This document shows positions 28,446 through 36,982 of a DNA stretch of 64,000 bases, one piece after another. Under the pieces are notes generated by a model, which had not been told where the DNA came from, did not search any database, and worked only from the letters and a program-made list of their open reading frames with translations. The position numbers and the translations under genes are program-made. Where the stretch lies: contig VGYC01000003.1 of the NCBI GenBank assembly GCA_016873095.1, positions 32,867 to 96,866 on the forward strand, written 5' to 3'. Numbering within the stretch: the stretch's first letter is position 1; each line of letters begins with the position of its first letter. The stretch comes from Planctomycetota bacterium. GTDB taxonomy: Bacteria; Planctomycetota; Planctomycetia; Gemmatales; Gemmataceae.

Positions 28446-28782
28446 TGCGCACCTATGCCCGCTGAAGCTGGCTCCTGACCGCTGATAGCGGATTGCTATT
28501 CTATGGGTGCGCAAGGATGGGCAAGCAACCCGTCCGGCGAGACCGGCCGGCGCGGCTGTGCGGCGTGCTGTGCGGCGTGCTGTGCGGCGCGGCTGTCCAG
28601 CCGTCAAAGTTCGCCCGGCCGTTGCGGTTTGACTTTTCGCGCCACAGCGCGCAGGCGCTACAACTCGTCTGGAAAATCAAATAGTCGCGACCGAAGTCCG
28701 CAGATTACGTTGATCGGCCGGAAACACCTTTCTACCCTGGAGATGTTGGATAACGATTCCAGCGCCTCTAGGAGAAACAACA
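28446..28782. other. Intergenic region with 12-bp repeats
   Basis: 337 bp between the divergent guanylyltransferase and lipoprotein genes. It holds three tandem 12-bp units CTGTGCGGCGTG (28556-28591, last copy with one change). Open frames here encode only repeats of the same low-complexity composition and are not credible genes. A weak TTGATC...TACCCT pair precedes the lipoprotein gene. Confidence 0.4.
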
Positions 28783-29043
28783 ATGAGAACACGCATGCTG
28801 CTGGCCGGGCTTGCCCTGGGAGCGGCGATTCTAAGCAGTGGTTGCCGGTCACGGTCATGTCGCCAGTCGTACTGCCCGCCCGTCGTGGTGGGCAGCGCAC
28901 CGGTGGCAAGGCCATGTCCCGCGCCGTGCTGTCCTGGCGCTCCCGTGCCGGGAGTGGCCGTCCCGGTCCCTGCCGCCCAGCCGCCCCTGGCGGTATCCGG
29001 CTATGCTCCCGCTCCATGTCCCAACGGTAATTGCGGCCGTTGA
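28783..29043 (+). CDS. Small Pro/Cys-rich lipoprotein
   Basis: 86-aa predicted lipoprotein. The signal MRTRMLLAGLALGAAILSSGC ends in a lipobox (LSSGC) with the lipid-attachment Cys at 21. The mature part is rich in Pro, Cys, Ala and Val (PCPAPCCPGAPVPGVAVP), with about seven further Cys. It is preceded by AGGAG about nine bases before the ATG. No family is recognised; such short Cys/Pro-rich surface proteins are frequent in planctomycetes. Possibly disulfide-linked in the cell envelope. Confidence 0.65.
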   Translation: MRTRMLLAGLALGAAILSSGCRSRSCRQSYCPPVVVGSAPVARPCPAPCCPGAPVPGVAVPVPAAQPPLAVSGYAPAPCPNGNCGR

Positions 29044-29186
29044 CATGCTGTTAGCGGGACAAGTTGCCTTGCCCGCCATGGCAACGGCTTGACGGCGGTT
29101 CCGAAACCGTATGTGGGGCTGTTTGCAACTTGCCTGAAGCCGCCCTGTCCCGGTTCGCCCGGATCGCCCGTTGATGGAGGTCACCC

Positions 29187-29600
29187 ATGCGAATGGCATC
29201 GTTGACGCTGTTGACAGTAGTCAGTCTGTTGTTGGCCCATGGCCAGGCGAACGCCGAGGTTGTCCGCTATCGCTATGCCCCGGATGCCTGCGGCAACCTG
29301 CAACTCGTTCCCGGACCGAACGGCGCTCCGGGAGAACGCTCCGGCTGGCTGGGCGGGACGCCCGCGCCCTTCCCGCGCCAGGTCATCGCCACCCACGTCG
29401 TCAGCTTCCGGCATTCCTATAGCCGGCAAAACGTCCAGGTGCCCATCACCTTTCCGGACGCGGCGGTACGCATGGAAACCGTCGCCGACTACGTGCAGTT
29501 CACCTTCACGTCGTACACGATACGCGTGATCTTCCAGCCCAACGGCTCAGTGGACGTGGTCTACAACAGCGGCTGGCTGCGGCCCATCGCGTTTCAATGA
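29187..29600 (+). CDS. Secreted protein of unknown function
   Basis: 137-aa protein with a signal peptide MRMASLTLLTVVSLLLAHGQANA (about 1-23). The mature region is mostly beta-strand-like: VVRYRYAPDACGNLQLVP, ATHVVSFRHSYSRQNVQVPI, ADYVQFTFTSYTIRVIFQPN and VDVVYNSGWLRPIAFQ. GGAGG lies nine bases before ATG 29187. No domain is recognised. It lies directly downstream of the lipoprotein gene, 143 bp away, and could be envelope-associated. Confidence 0.65.
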   Translation: MRMASLTLLTVVSLLLAHGQANAEVVRYRYAPDACGNLQLVPGPNGAPGERSGWLGGTPAPFPRQVIATHVVSFRHSYSRQNVQVPITFPDAAVRMETVADYVQFTFTSYTIRVIFQPNGSVDVVYNSGWLRPIAFQ

Positions 29601-30091
29601 CAAAAGTTGCCGGCCAAACGACTACCCCCCATGTGGCCGGCAACTCGTCGTTGCAATCTGTCAACTGGGAATAACTTCCGCCATGCATTCGAGTTGCCGG
29701 CCAAGTTTTGCGAGAGTCACGGTCGTGACCTGCACAAGAATCCGCCGACCGAGCTTGACAATTCTCGCCTGACAAGAAATCCATGCCACGGCGAAGGGAG
29801 CGCATGGACGGATGAAACGGCGTCCTTGCGGCGGCGAGCGTTCTTGCCATGCCGCGTTGATTCGCGCTGCCTTTGCCAGCGGCTTGTCACTGCTGTGCCC
29901 GTCACCCAGATTGCCATTGCAGTTCGCGCCCAGGGCAGCAATTCCGCCGGATTCGCCTCAAAGCCTTTTCCGGCCCCGCCTTTCTGCCATTCGCCAGTCT
30001 GTCTTTTTTTCCAATCGCGCTTCCGTTATATTCCCACGAGAGGTCGCCAACTACACAAAAGTCCGAATCGCACAAGACTTGCAGGGCGTTC
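29601..30091. other. Leader/intergenic region before mnmG
   Basis: 491 bp. It contains a 10-bp perfect inverted repeat GTTGCCGGCC (29606-29615) / GGCCGGCAAC (29635-29644) just past a stop codon, which may act as a terminator without T-tract, and a third copy GTTGCCGGCC at 29693-29702. A TATATT hexamer lies in an AT-rich patch near 30028-30038 and may be part of the mnmG promoter. No coding region is supported. Confidence 0.45.
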
Positions 30092-31945
30092 ATGGCATCC
30101 CTGGTTTACGAATTTGACGTGCTCGTCGTCGGCGCCGGCCATGCCGGGACCGAGGCGGCACTCGCCGCCGCCCGACTGGGGATGCGCACCGCCTTGCTTA
30201 CCATGAATGCCGACACGGTCGGGCAGATGAGTTGCAACCCGGCCATCGGCGGCGTCGCCAAGGGACAGATCGTCCGGGAGATCGACGCCCTCGGCGGCGA
30301 GATGGGCAAGGTCATCGACGCCAGCGGCATCCAGTTCCGCATGCTGAACCGTGCCAAGGGCCCGGCCATGCACTCGCCCCGCGCCCAGGCCGACAAGAAA
30401 CTCTACCAGTTCACCATGAAGCACCGCGTCGAGGCCCAGCCCAACCTCACGCTCCGCCAGGAAATCGTCGAACGCATATTGATTGAGGACTGCAAGGTAA
30501 GCGGCGTGCTGGTCCGCGGCGACATTCTCTATCGTGCCCAGGCCGTGATCCTGACGACGGGGACATTCCTCAAGGCCCTCATGCACATGGGGGAGAGCCA
30601 GACGCGCGGGGGCCGGGCGGGCGATGCGTCCGCCGAGGCGCTCAGCGATTCGCTGACAGCCAGCGGCTTTCAGCTGGCGCGCTTCAAGACGGGCACACCG
30701 TGCCGGCTCAACGGCCGCACGATTGACTTCGACAAGCTCGAGCCGCAGCCCGGCGACTTCGAGCCGCAGCCGTTCAGCTTCGCGACCGCCGAGATCACGC
30801 AGCCGCAGCTGGATTGCCACATCACCTACACCAACGAGGCAGTGCATGAACTGATCCGGGCGAACCTGGAGCGGGCGCCGATGTACTCCGGGCAGATCCA
30901 GGGGCGCGGGCCGCGCTACTGCCCGTCCATCGAGGACAAGGTCGTTCGCTTCGCCGACAAGGACCGCCACCAGATCTTCCTGGAGCCGGAAGGACGCAAC
31001 ACGCTCGAGTCCTACTGCAACGGCATCAGCACGAGCTTGCCCAACGACGTGCAGCAGGCGATGCTGCGGCTGATCCCCGGCCTGGAGAATGCCGAGGTGA
31101 TGCGCTGGGGCTACGCCGTCGAGTACGATTATGCCCCGCCCACGCAGCTTCATCCGACGCTGGAGACGAAGCCGGTGGCGGGTCTGTACTTCGCCGGGCA
31201 GATCAACGGCACGACGGGTTACGAGGAAGCCGCGGCCCAGGGCCTGATGGCCGGCATCAACGCCGCGCTCAAGATCAAGCAAGAGCCGCCGGTGATTCTC
31301 GATCGCAGCCAGGCGTACATCGGCGTGCTGATCGATGATCTGGTCACCAAGGGCGTGGACGAGCCGTATCGCATGTTCACGTCGCGGGCCGAATATCGGC
31401 TGCTGTTGCGGCACGACAACGCCGACCGCCGGCTTTCGCCGATCGGCCGTCGCGTCGGCCTCGTGAACGATGACGACTGGCAGCGCTTGCAAGCCAAGGA
31501 ACGTGCCATCGCCGAGTTGACTCAGTATCTGCGCGATCATCGCCACGGGCAGGACACGCTGGAGCGCTGGCTGCGGCGGACCGAGGTGGACTGGCAGCAG
31601 CTTTGCACGCTGCATCCGGCCCTCACCGAGCGCATCGTTGCCGAGCCGGTATTGCAACAGGTGATCCTGGAGGCGAAGTACTCCGGTTACATCGATCGGC
31701 AGGCCGCGCAGGTAGAGCGTTTTCACCGGCTCGAGTCGAAGCCGATACCTGCGCACTTCGACTACCAGGGCATCCCGCAGCTGCGCAGCGAGGCGCGCGA
31801 AAAACTGAGCCGCATCCGTCCGCAGAATCTGGGACAGGCTAGCCGCATCAGCGGCATCAATCCGGCAGACCTTGCCGTGTTGTTGCTTTATCTCGGTTCG
31901 GCAAGCAGGGCAGAGCAGGAAACACCAGTCTTGCAGGAAGGATGA
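30092..31945 (+). CDS. mnmG: tRNA uridine-5-carboxymethylaminomethyl modification enzyme MnmG
   Basis: 617-aa MnmG (GidA), the FAD-dependent partner of MnmE in modifying the wobble uridine of certain tRNAs. The FAD-binding fold begins [21 protein letters not shown] (about 11-31), then [20 protein letters not shown] (about 48-67), a family signature. Further motifs: [57 protein letters not shown] and [17 protein letters not shown], and the C-terminal tRNA-binding domain ends with [17 protein letters not shown]. Full length. ATG 30092 matches the family start ([13 protein letters not shown]). No mnmE, rsmG or parAB genes are adjacent. Confidence 0.97.
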   Translation: MASLVYEFDVLVVGAGHAGTEAALAAARLGMRTALLTMNADTVGQMSCNPAIGGVAKGQIVREIDALGGEMGKVIDASGIQFRMLNRAKGPAMHSPRAQADKKLYQFTMKHRVEAQPNLTLRQEIVERILIEDCKVSGVLVRGDILYRAQAVILTTGTFLKALMHMGESQTRGGRAGDASAEALSDSLTASGFQLARFKTGTPCRLNGRTIDFDKLEPQPGDFEPQPFSFATAEITQPQLDCHITYTNEAVHELIRANLERAPMYSGQIQGRGPRYCPSIEDKVVRFADKDRHQIFLEPEGRNTLESYCNGISTSLPNDVQQAMLRLIPGLENAEVMRWGYAVEYDYAPPTQLHPTLETKPVAGLYFAGQINGTTGYEEAAAQGLMAGINAALKIKQEPPVILDRSQAYIGVLIDDLVTKGVDEPYRMFTSRAEYRLLLRHDNADRRLSPIGRRVGLVNDDDWQRLQAKERAIAELTQYLRDHRHGQDTLERWLRRTEVDWQQLCTLHPALTERIVAEPVLQQVILEAKYSGYIDRQAAQVERFHRLESKPIPAHFDYQGIPQLRSEAREKLSRIRPQNLGQASRISGINPADLAVLLLYLGSASRAEQETPVLQEG

Positions 31946-32192
31946 GTGGACCGGGAAAGACGACGTCCCGGGGTTCACAAGAGGGACAATCTGGGCAAAA
32001 AGAGGGCAACGTGAGGTCGCCGCTACCGATAAAGAATCGGCAAGCCAGAATCTTGAGACAAGTTGCGCTGACTGGGTAGAATAGCAGCCAAGTGGCGACT
32101 ACTTCCAGACAGCAATAATGACGAATGGTGAATCAACGACGAAAACCGTTACGGAGACGAGAGTTACAATAAGCAAGGAGGTGTGATTCGCG

Positions 32193-32220
32193 TTGACACA
32201 AACCATCGGCACATTATAAT
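32193..32220 (+). promoter_or_regulatory. Perfect-consensus sigma-70-type promoter
   Basis: TTGACA (32193-32198), 16-bp spacer, TATAAT (32215-32220), both hexamers perfect. Transcription should start near 32228, giving a leader of about 280 nt before the response regulator start. No other gene lies between, so it most likely drives the two-component operon. Confidence 0.8.
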
Positions 32221-32357
32221 CGGGATAGACGGCAAGTTCGGCAACCCTTCTCGCACCTTTGTACCTTGCCAGAGAGCAAAGTTTCTTCCGCCTCCCCGGT
32301 AGAACCATTCCAGGCAGCAGGCGGGCATGGTGGATGCCGGAAGCGGTTGCCGACACG

Positions 32358-32397
32358 AATCTCGTACAGGAATCTCGGACAGGAAAATCTCGGACGG
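32358..32397 (+). repeat. Three tandem 13-bp direct repeats in a leader
   Basis: Units AATCTCGTACAGG (32358-32370), AATCTCGGACAGG (32371-32383) and a shorter AATCTCGGACGG (32386-32397). They are within the predicted leader of the response regulator transcript and could bind a regulator in DNA or RNA form. Confidence 0.6.
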
Positions 32398-32509
32398 ACA
32401 GAGGCATCAAGGATGAGTTGGTCCGCGACGGTTCACGGAGGGCCGTACGACGCCGGGCCAAGACCCAAGGGACCTGGCCACGAGGCCAGCTAGAGGGATG
32501 GACGAACCC

Positions 32510-33109
32510 ATGAAGACCGTTTTCACGACCGGCGAGGCCGCCAAGATCTGTAAGGTCAGCCAGCAGACCATTATCCGTTGCTTCGACAACGGGCAGCTGA
32601 AGGGGTTCCGGGTTCCCGGCTCCCGCTTCCGCCGCATCCCGCGCGAGATGCTGTACAAGTTCATGAAGGACAACGGCATCCCGACCGACGCTCTGGAGAG
32701 CGGCAAGCGCAAGGTCCTGCTCGTCGATGACGACGTCGAGCTGGTCGAGCTGATGACCAAGGTTCTCGAAGAGGACGGCCGCTTCGAGGTCCGCGTGGCC
32801 ACCACCGGCTTCGACGCCGGCATGATGGTCAAGGAATACCGCCCGGACCTGATCGTTCTCGATGTCATGCTGCCGGACATCAACGGCAAGGAAGTGTGCC
32901 ATCGCGTTCGCGCCGACCCGAGCCTGGAAGACGTGCGCATCCTGTGCATCAGCGGCATGGTCGAGGAGGACAAGATCCAGGAACTCAAGCTGGCCGGCGC
33001 CGACGAGTTCCTGCACAAGCCCTTCGACATCGAGGAACTCATCGACCGCATGTGCGGCATGATGGAAATCGAGTCGGCCACCGCCGCTGCCGCGGTCACC
33101 GCTGAATAG
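32510..33109 (+). CDS. Response regulator with N-terminal excisionase-type HTH
   Basis: 199-aa regulator with domains in reversed order. The N-terminus MKTVFTTGEAAKICKVSQQT (1-20) continues to RRIPREML (about residue 46) as an excisionase/MerR-type winged HTH for DNA binding. The receiver domain (about 64-185) has LLVDDDVELV (acidic pair), LIVLDVMLP with the phosphoacceptor Asp, ILCISGM and FLHKPF with the conserved Lys. An Ala-rich tail follows. ATG 32510 is preferred over ATG 32498 because the nearby AGAGGG is too close to the latter. It lies upstream of a histidine kinase; a hairpin repeat separates them. The pair forms a two-component system. Confidence 0.9.
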   Translation: MKTVFTTGEAAKICKVSQQTIIRCFDNGQLKGFRVPGSRFRRIPREMLYKFMKDNGIPTDALESGKRKVLLVDDDVELVELMTKVLEEDGRFEVRVATTGFDAGMMVKEYRPDLIVLDVMLPDINGKEVCHRVRADPSLEDVRILCISGMVEEDKIQELKLAGADEFLHKPFDIEELIDRMCGMMEIESATAAAAVTAE

Positions 33110-33257
33110 TTTTCAGTGTTCAGTTTTCAGTGTTCAGCAAAAATCCAATGAGTTTTCAGTGTTCAGTTTTCAGTGTTCAGCAAGATAGTCCCAGCGGATT
33201 CATGCTGAGCACTGAAACACTGAACACTGAAAACTGAACACTGAAAACTGAAAACTG
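33109..33257. repeat. Long inverted heptad repeat (GTTTTCA/GTGTTCA type)
   Basis: Two blocks of four 7-mers (GTTTTCA-GTGTTCA twice; 33109-33136 and 33152-33179), then the reverse-complement units TGAACAC-TGAAAAC-TGAACAC-TGAAAAC-TGAAAAC at 33221-33255. The second block and the right arm can form a stem of about 29 bp in the message, ending just before the ribosome binding site of the histidine kinase gene (AAGGAG, 33261-33266). Same units as 19014-19079. Confidence 0.88.
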
Positions 33258-33272
33258 TTGAAGGAGCGCGCG

Positions 33273-34955
33273 GTGCACGCCTGGGCCTTGACGGATGCGA
33301 CCGTCGATCTCCCCTGGCTTTCTCCCAGCGGCGAGTCGCTGACGACCCTGGCGCGGTCGCCGACCCCTGCCGACTGGCCGGAAGTCCGCCAGGATCCGGG
33401 AGCCGTGTTGCTTGTGGTGCGCCGCCCCGGCTGGGACAAGCCCGTTTTTCCCGCTGCCATTCTTCGCGATCCCGCACTTCTTCAGGACGCCGTCAGCCGT
33501 CTGGACAAGCCCGGCTGCATCGACTGGCATCATCCCGCCGCCTCGGCCGTGCTCGCCATCGGTCTGAAGCAAGCGCGGCTGGCGCATCGTCTTGCCGGGG
33601 CGCTGCCGCAAGTCGACGCCGAGTGTGCCTGGGTCGGCGCCCTCCTGGCGCCGCTCGGCTGGTTCGGCATGGCTGCCGTCCGCGCCGACGCGCTGGCGGA
33701 CTGTCTCAATCACGCCGACTTTCCCGGCAGAGCCGCAGCGCTCCAGACCGATGCCTGGGGACTCGATCACACGGCACTGGCGCGACGGCTGTGCCGCACA
33801 TGGCGGCTGCCCGGCTGGTTGACGGCCACCATCGGTCATCTCGGGCTGCCGGCGACCATCGGTGTCGCCGACGAAGCGCAAGCGCGGCTCCAGCAGGTCG
33901 TGCAGCTTGCCGTTGGCCTGGTGCAGGAAATCAAGGGCGGGCTTGGACTCGCGGTCGGCGCCGCGCCCGAGAGGTTGATCGTCGAGCTGGGGCTGTCGCG
34001 CGATGTCGTCGATGCAGCGCTGCGCGACGCCGGCGATGCACTGGCTGCGCTGCCCGAGCTGACGCCGCCGGCGCGCATGCCGATGCTGGCCGATCACCTG
34101 CGTCTGACCATGGACCTCCGCCGTGGCGACGGGCCGGTCGCGCAAGACCGCCTGCAGCAAGACCTGGAGCGCTTGCAACGCACGCTGGAAGCGCAGCACG
34201 CCGGCGAGAAGCGCCGCCTGGAGGAGATGAAGCTCGACGCCCTGGCGGAGTTCGCCGCCGGCGCGGGACACGAAATCAACAACCCGCTGGCCGTCATCTC
34301 CGGCCAGGCTCAATATCTGCTGGGCCACGAGAGCGAGCCGGCCCACTGCAAGTCGTTGCAGACGATCATCGGCCAGGCGCATCGCATCCATCAGATCTTG
34401 AAGGATCTGATGTGCTTTGCCAGGCCGTCGCCGCCGAAGAAGCAAGCGCTCGACGTCAACGAGCTCATCCACGACCTGTCGGAAGAACTCCATGAACTGG
34501 CCGACCGGCAAGAGGTACGGCTGGAGTGCTTGCCGGCGGCAGCCCTGCCCGGCCGGCTAATGGCCGACCGCGCCCAGGTGACGCGCATCCTCTACAACCT
34601 GCTGCGCAACGGCATCGAGGCCGTGCCGGCCGAGGGCCTGGTAGCCCTGCGCGTCGACTGTCCCGATCCCGGCTGGGTCGAGTTCATCGTCGAGGACACC
34701 GGTCCCGGCCCCAGCGAGATCGCCCGCGCTCATCTGTTCGATCCATTCTTCTCGGGCCGTTCCGCGGGTCGCGGCCGCGGCCTCGGCCTGTCCACCGCCT
34801 GGCAGCTTGCCAAGCAAAATGGCGGCGAGGTCCGCTTCGTGGACGCCAAGGACGGCAAGACGCGCTTCGTCGTCCGCCTGCCGCTGTCCGCACATCAAGT
34901 GGCCGGCGGATATGAGCTTAATGGACAGGCGGGCGCGGCACGCGCGGCGGGCTAG
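33273..34955 (+). CDS. HDOD-containing sensor histidine kinase
   Basis: 560-aa soluble histidine kinase. Residues about 75-205 resemble an HDOD domain (VGALLAPLGWFGMAAVRADA, WGLDHTALARRLCRTWRLP). A coiled-coil region (about 285-320) precedes HisKA with GAGHEINNPLAVISGQAQYL (His333). The ATPase domain has LYNLLRNGIEAVP (N box), VEDTGPGPS (G1), FDPFFSGRSAGRGRGLGLST (F/G2). No membrane segment is seen, so it senses a cytoplasmic signal. The start is GTG at 33273, six bases after AAGGAG (33261-33266); a TTG at 33258 is less likely. It follows the HTH-receiver gene and is its probable partner, despite the repeat between them. Confidence 0.88.
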   Translation: MHAWALTDATVDLPWLSPSGESLTTLARSPTPADWPEVRQDPGAVLLVVRRPGWDKPVFPAAILRDPALLQDAVSRLDKPGCIDWHHPAASAVLAIGLKQARLAHRLAGALPQVDAECAWVGALLAPLGWFGMAAVRADALADCLNHADFPGRAAALQTDAWGLDHTALARRLCRTWRLPGWLTATIGHLGLPATIGVADEAQARLQQVVQLAVGLVQEIKGGLGLAVGAAPERLIVELGLSRDVVDAALRDAGDALAALPELTPPARMPMLADHLRLTMDLRRGDGPVAQDRLQQDLERLQRTLEAQHAGEKRRLEEMKLDALAEFAAGAGHEINNPLAVISGQAQYLLGHESEPAHCKSLQTIIGQAHRIHQILKDLMCFARPSPPKKQALDVNELIHDLSEELHELADRQEVRLECLPAAALPGRLMADRAQVTRILYNLLRNGIEAVPAEGLVALRVDCPDPGWVEFIVEDTGPGPSEIARAHLFDPFFSGRSAGRGRGLGLSTAWQLAKQNGGEVRFVDAKDGKTRFVVRLPLSAHQVAGGYELNGQAGAARAAG

Positions 34956-35360
34956 GATTGGCCCATTCGGCGTCCCATCTTTTCAGGTCACCAAGTCACA
35001 GCGTGGCAGAGGCGCACCTGCGCAAAAAAGCGCACCGCGAAGACGCGAAGAGCGCGAAGCAAGAACGCCGGGGCCTTGCATGGTCTTGGATTTCTTGGCG
35101 TTCTTTGCGTCTTCGCGGTGCAAGGCAGGACCTCCCCAATCACTGGACCATTCCATCCCTTCACGCTCATAACGGACAAAGTCATTGTCCAGTTTCAACG
35201 TGGCGCGAATCTCGCGGCGAACGTCCTGCGGCGGCATCAATGTCACAACGCCCCTCCCTGGCCTGGCTGTTTCGCGGCCGCCCGATATGTCATCTTTTGC
35301 TGATCCTACTTGTCCGCGCTGGCAGCTGTCAAAAAAACCGAATAGGAATATGGGCGGTGG
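34956..35360. other. Intergenic region with hairpin element
   Basis: 405 bp between the histidine kinase and glycosyltransferase genes; no coding region is supported. It contains the large imperfect inverted repeat at 35032-35121. The final part (from about 35290) has TTTTGC and AAAAAACC patches that could hold a promoter, but no clear hexamer pair was seen. Confidence 0.45.
35032..35121. repeat. Inverted periodic repeat (CGCGAAGA type)
   Basis: Left arm starts GCACCGCGAAGACGCGAAG (35032-35050) and continues with CGCGAAG units of 8-9 bp to 35065; right arm TTTCTTGGCG-TTCTTTGCG-TCTTCGCGG-TGC ends at 35121 and is its near reverse complement. The terminal 15 bases of the arms match perfectly. 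Structure as in the other periodic inverted repeats, with slightly longer units. Confidence 0.75.
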
Positions 35361-36878
35361 ATGATGAACCGGCTGACGCGCGGCAACGGGATCTGGCTTG
35401 CGGCCCTGGCAGCCGCCATGGTGCTGGCATCCTACCTGCGCCTGGTGGACTGCGAGCGCGCACTGAGCAACGATGAGGCGTATTCCTGGCGGATCACGCA
35501 GTACGCGCCGGGCGAACTGGTGCAGCGGACGCGCTGGGACGCCAATCCGCCGCTGTATTACACGATCTTGCAAGGTTGGGAAGCGCTGTGCGGCGATTCG
35601 CCGTGGGCGCTGCGCGGGCTGTCGGTGCTGCTGGCAGCGCTGACGGTGCCCCTGACGTACGCGACCTGCGTGGCAGCGCTCGCCGGCATCGGCCGCATGG
35701 CCAGGCCGGCGCATGGCGGGGCGCTGTTCGCGGCGTTCCTCGTGGCCGTGCATCCGGCGCAGGTGGGGCCGGGACAGACGGCGCGGATGTATCCGCTGGG
35801 CGTGTTCCTGGCGGCGCTGTCGTCCTGGCTGCTTGTGAAGGCGCTGGCCAGGCCGCGCGAGCCGCTGCTCTGCTGGACTTGCTACGGCATCACGGCCGCC
35901 GCCCTGGCCTACACCCACTACTACGGCCTGTTCGCGCTGGTCGCCCAGGGCTTGTTCGCCGTCGTCTATCTCGCCGGACAGACCTGCACCCTGGGCTGGC
36001 GCGAGACGCGCGGCCTGGTCGGCTGGCTGGCATTCGGGTCGATCCTGGCGGCCGGGTTGTTCGCGCCCTGGCTGCCGGCCTTCTTCCAGCAGCAGAGCGA
36101 CGTCCGCGACGGCTTCTGGATTCCACCCGTCTCCTTCGACGAGGCCGAGCGCGTCTTCTGGACGTGGTGCACCGGCCTGGCCTTCCTCGATTCCTGGGAA
36201 CGCGCAACCTGGCTGGTCGTGCTGCTCGGCTCGCTGGGCTGGACGGTCTATTCACGAAGCTGGGCCAGCGGCTTCTTTCTCATGCAGGCAGCTGTGCCCT
36301 GGCTCCTGAGCATCGGCTGGTCGCAGTGGTCGGGGCGATCGATCTTCTATGACCGCTACCTGACCTTCGCGCAGTGGGCGTTGCTGTGCTACTGGGGAAC
36401 GCTGTTCGCCGGCCTGCCGGACTGGCCGTGGCGGCTGCTGCTGGTCATCATCGTCGGGTCCAGCGCTGCCTGGGAGAGCCCGTGGCGCTGGGGCGACGCG
36501 CCGCCGGCGCTGGCCCATGCCGCGGCATTCTTGAAGGCGCACTACCAGCCCGGCGACGAGGTCTGGACCGACCACCCGGCCGCGAGCAATCGGCTCCGCT
36601 ACTATGCCGCCCAGGAGGGCCTACGCGATATTCCCGTCAAGTGCAGCGTGCAATTCGCCGGCGTCAAGGGGCACATCGTGCATCTGTCGTCGCTGTCCGG
36701 CGAGGACATCCTGCCGTCGGCGCCGCTCGAGCGCATGCCGGCCCGCTTCTGGCAGGCCGGCCCGTATGCGGCAGGCGCTGCGCCCACCGGCGCCAGAACG
36801 GTCGTCACCGCCACGTTCCAGGACCGCGCCGAGAGCTACGGCATCATGCTCTGCGAAAAGACGCCGGCGGGCCGTTGA
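35361..36878 (+). CDS. GT39-like membrane glycosyltransferase
   Basis: 505-aa polytopic membrane protein of GT-C fold type. The first membrane span (GIWLAALAAAMVLASYL, about 10-26) is followed by the loop SNDEAYSW with Asp38-Glu39, the acidic pair expected to bind the lipid-phosphate sugar donor in the PMT/ArnT group. Around ten further hydrophobic segments follow up to about residue 385, then a soluble C-terminal domain of about 120 residues. HPAQVGPGQTARMYPLGVFL is a typical PMT_2 motif. Acceptor and sugar are unknown. It is upstream of, but probably separate from, the MFS gene; surface glycan modification would fit the mannose guanylyltransferase nearby. Confidence 0.78.
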   Translation: MMNRLTRGNGIWLAALAAAMVLASYLRLVDCERALSNDEAYSWRITQYAPGELVQRTRWDANPPLYYTILQGWEALCGDSPWALRGLSVLLAALTVPLTYATCVAALAGIGRMARPAHGGALFAAFLVAVHPAQVGPGQTARMYPLGVFLAALSSWLLVKALARPREPLLCWTCYGITAAALAYTHYYGLFALVAQGLFAVVYLAGQTCTLGWRETRGLVGWLAFGSILAAGLFAPWLPAFFQQQSDVRDGFWIPPVSFDEAERVFWTWCTGLAFLDSWERATWLVVLLGSLGWTVYSRSWASGFFLMQAAVPWLLSIGWSQWSGRSIFYDRYLTFAQWALLCYWGTLFAGLPDWPWRLLLVIIVGSSAAWESPWRWGDAPPALAHAAAFLKAHYQPGDEVWTDHPAASNRLRYYAAQEGLRDIPVKCSVQFAGVKGHIVHLSSLSGEDILPSAPLERMPARFWQAGPYAAGAAPTGARTVVTATFQDRAESYGIMLCEKTPAGR

Positions 36879-36982
36879 CGCGACATCGACAGAAAAGATT
36901 GCGCCTGGTCAAGCCAGCCTCTCGCCATATGGCAATGGAAAGCCCGCGACGATGCCATACCCCGCTGACTGGAACCTCTCCC

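Larger units (their letters stand above)
31946..32509. other. Long intergenic region with consensus promoter
   Basis: 564 bp between mnmG and the response regulator. It contains a CCGGGA/TCCCGG hairpin at 31951-31971 just after mnmG, a consensus promoter at 32193-32220, three tandem 13-bp repeats at 32358-32397 and a CTGGCC-ACGA-GGCCAG hairpin at about 32474-32489. No gene is supported here. Confidence 0.55.

Noticed and set aside
28493..28684. Open frame of 63 codons over the 12-bp repeats
   Set aside because: The translated product mirrors the DNA repeat, and there is no ribosome site or homology to a known family.
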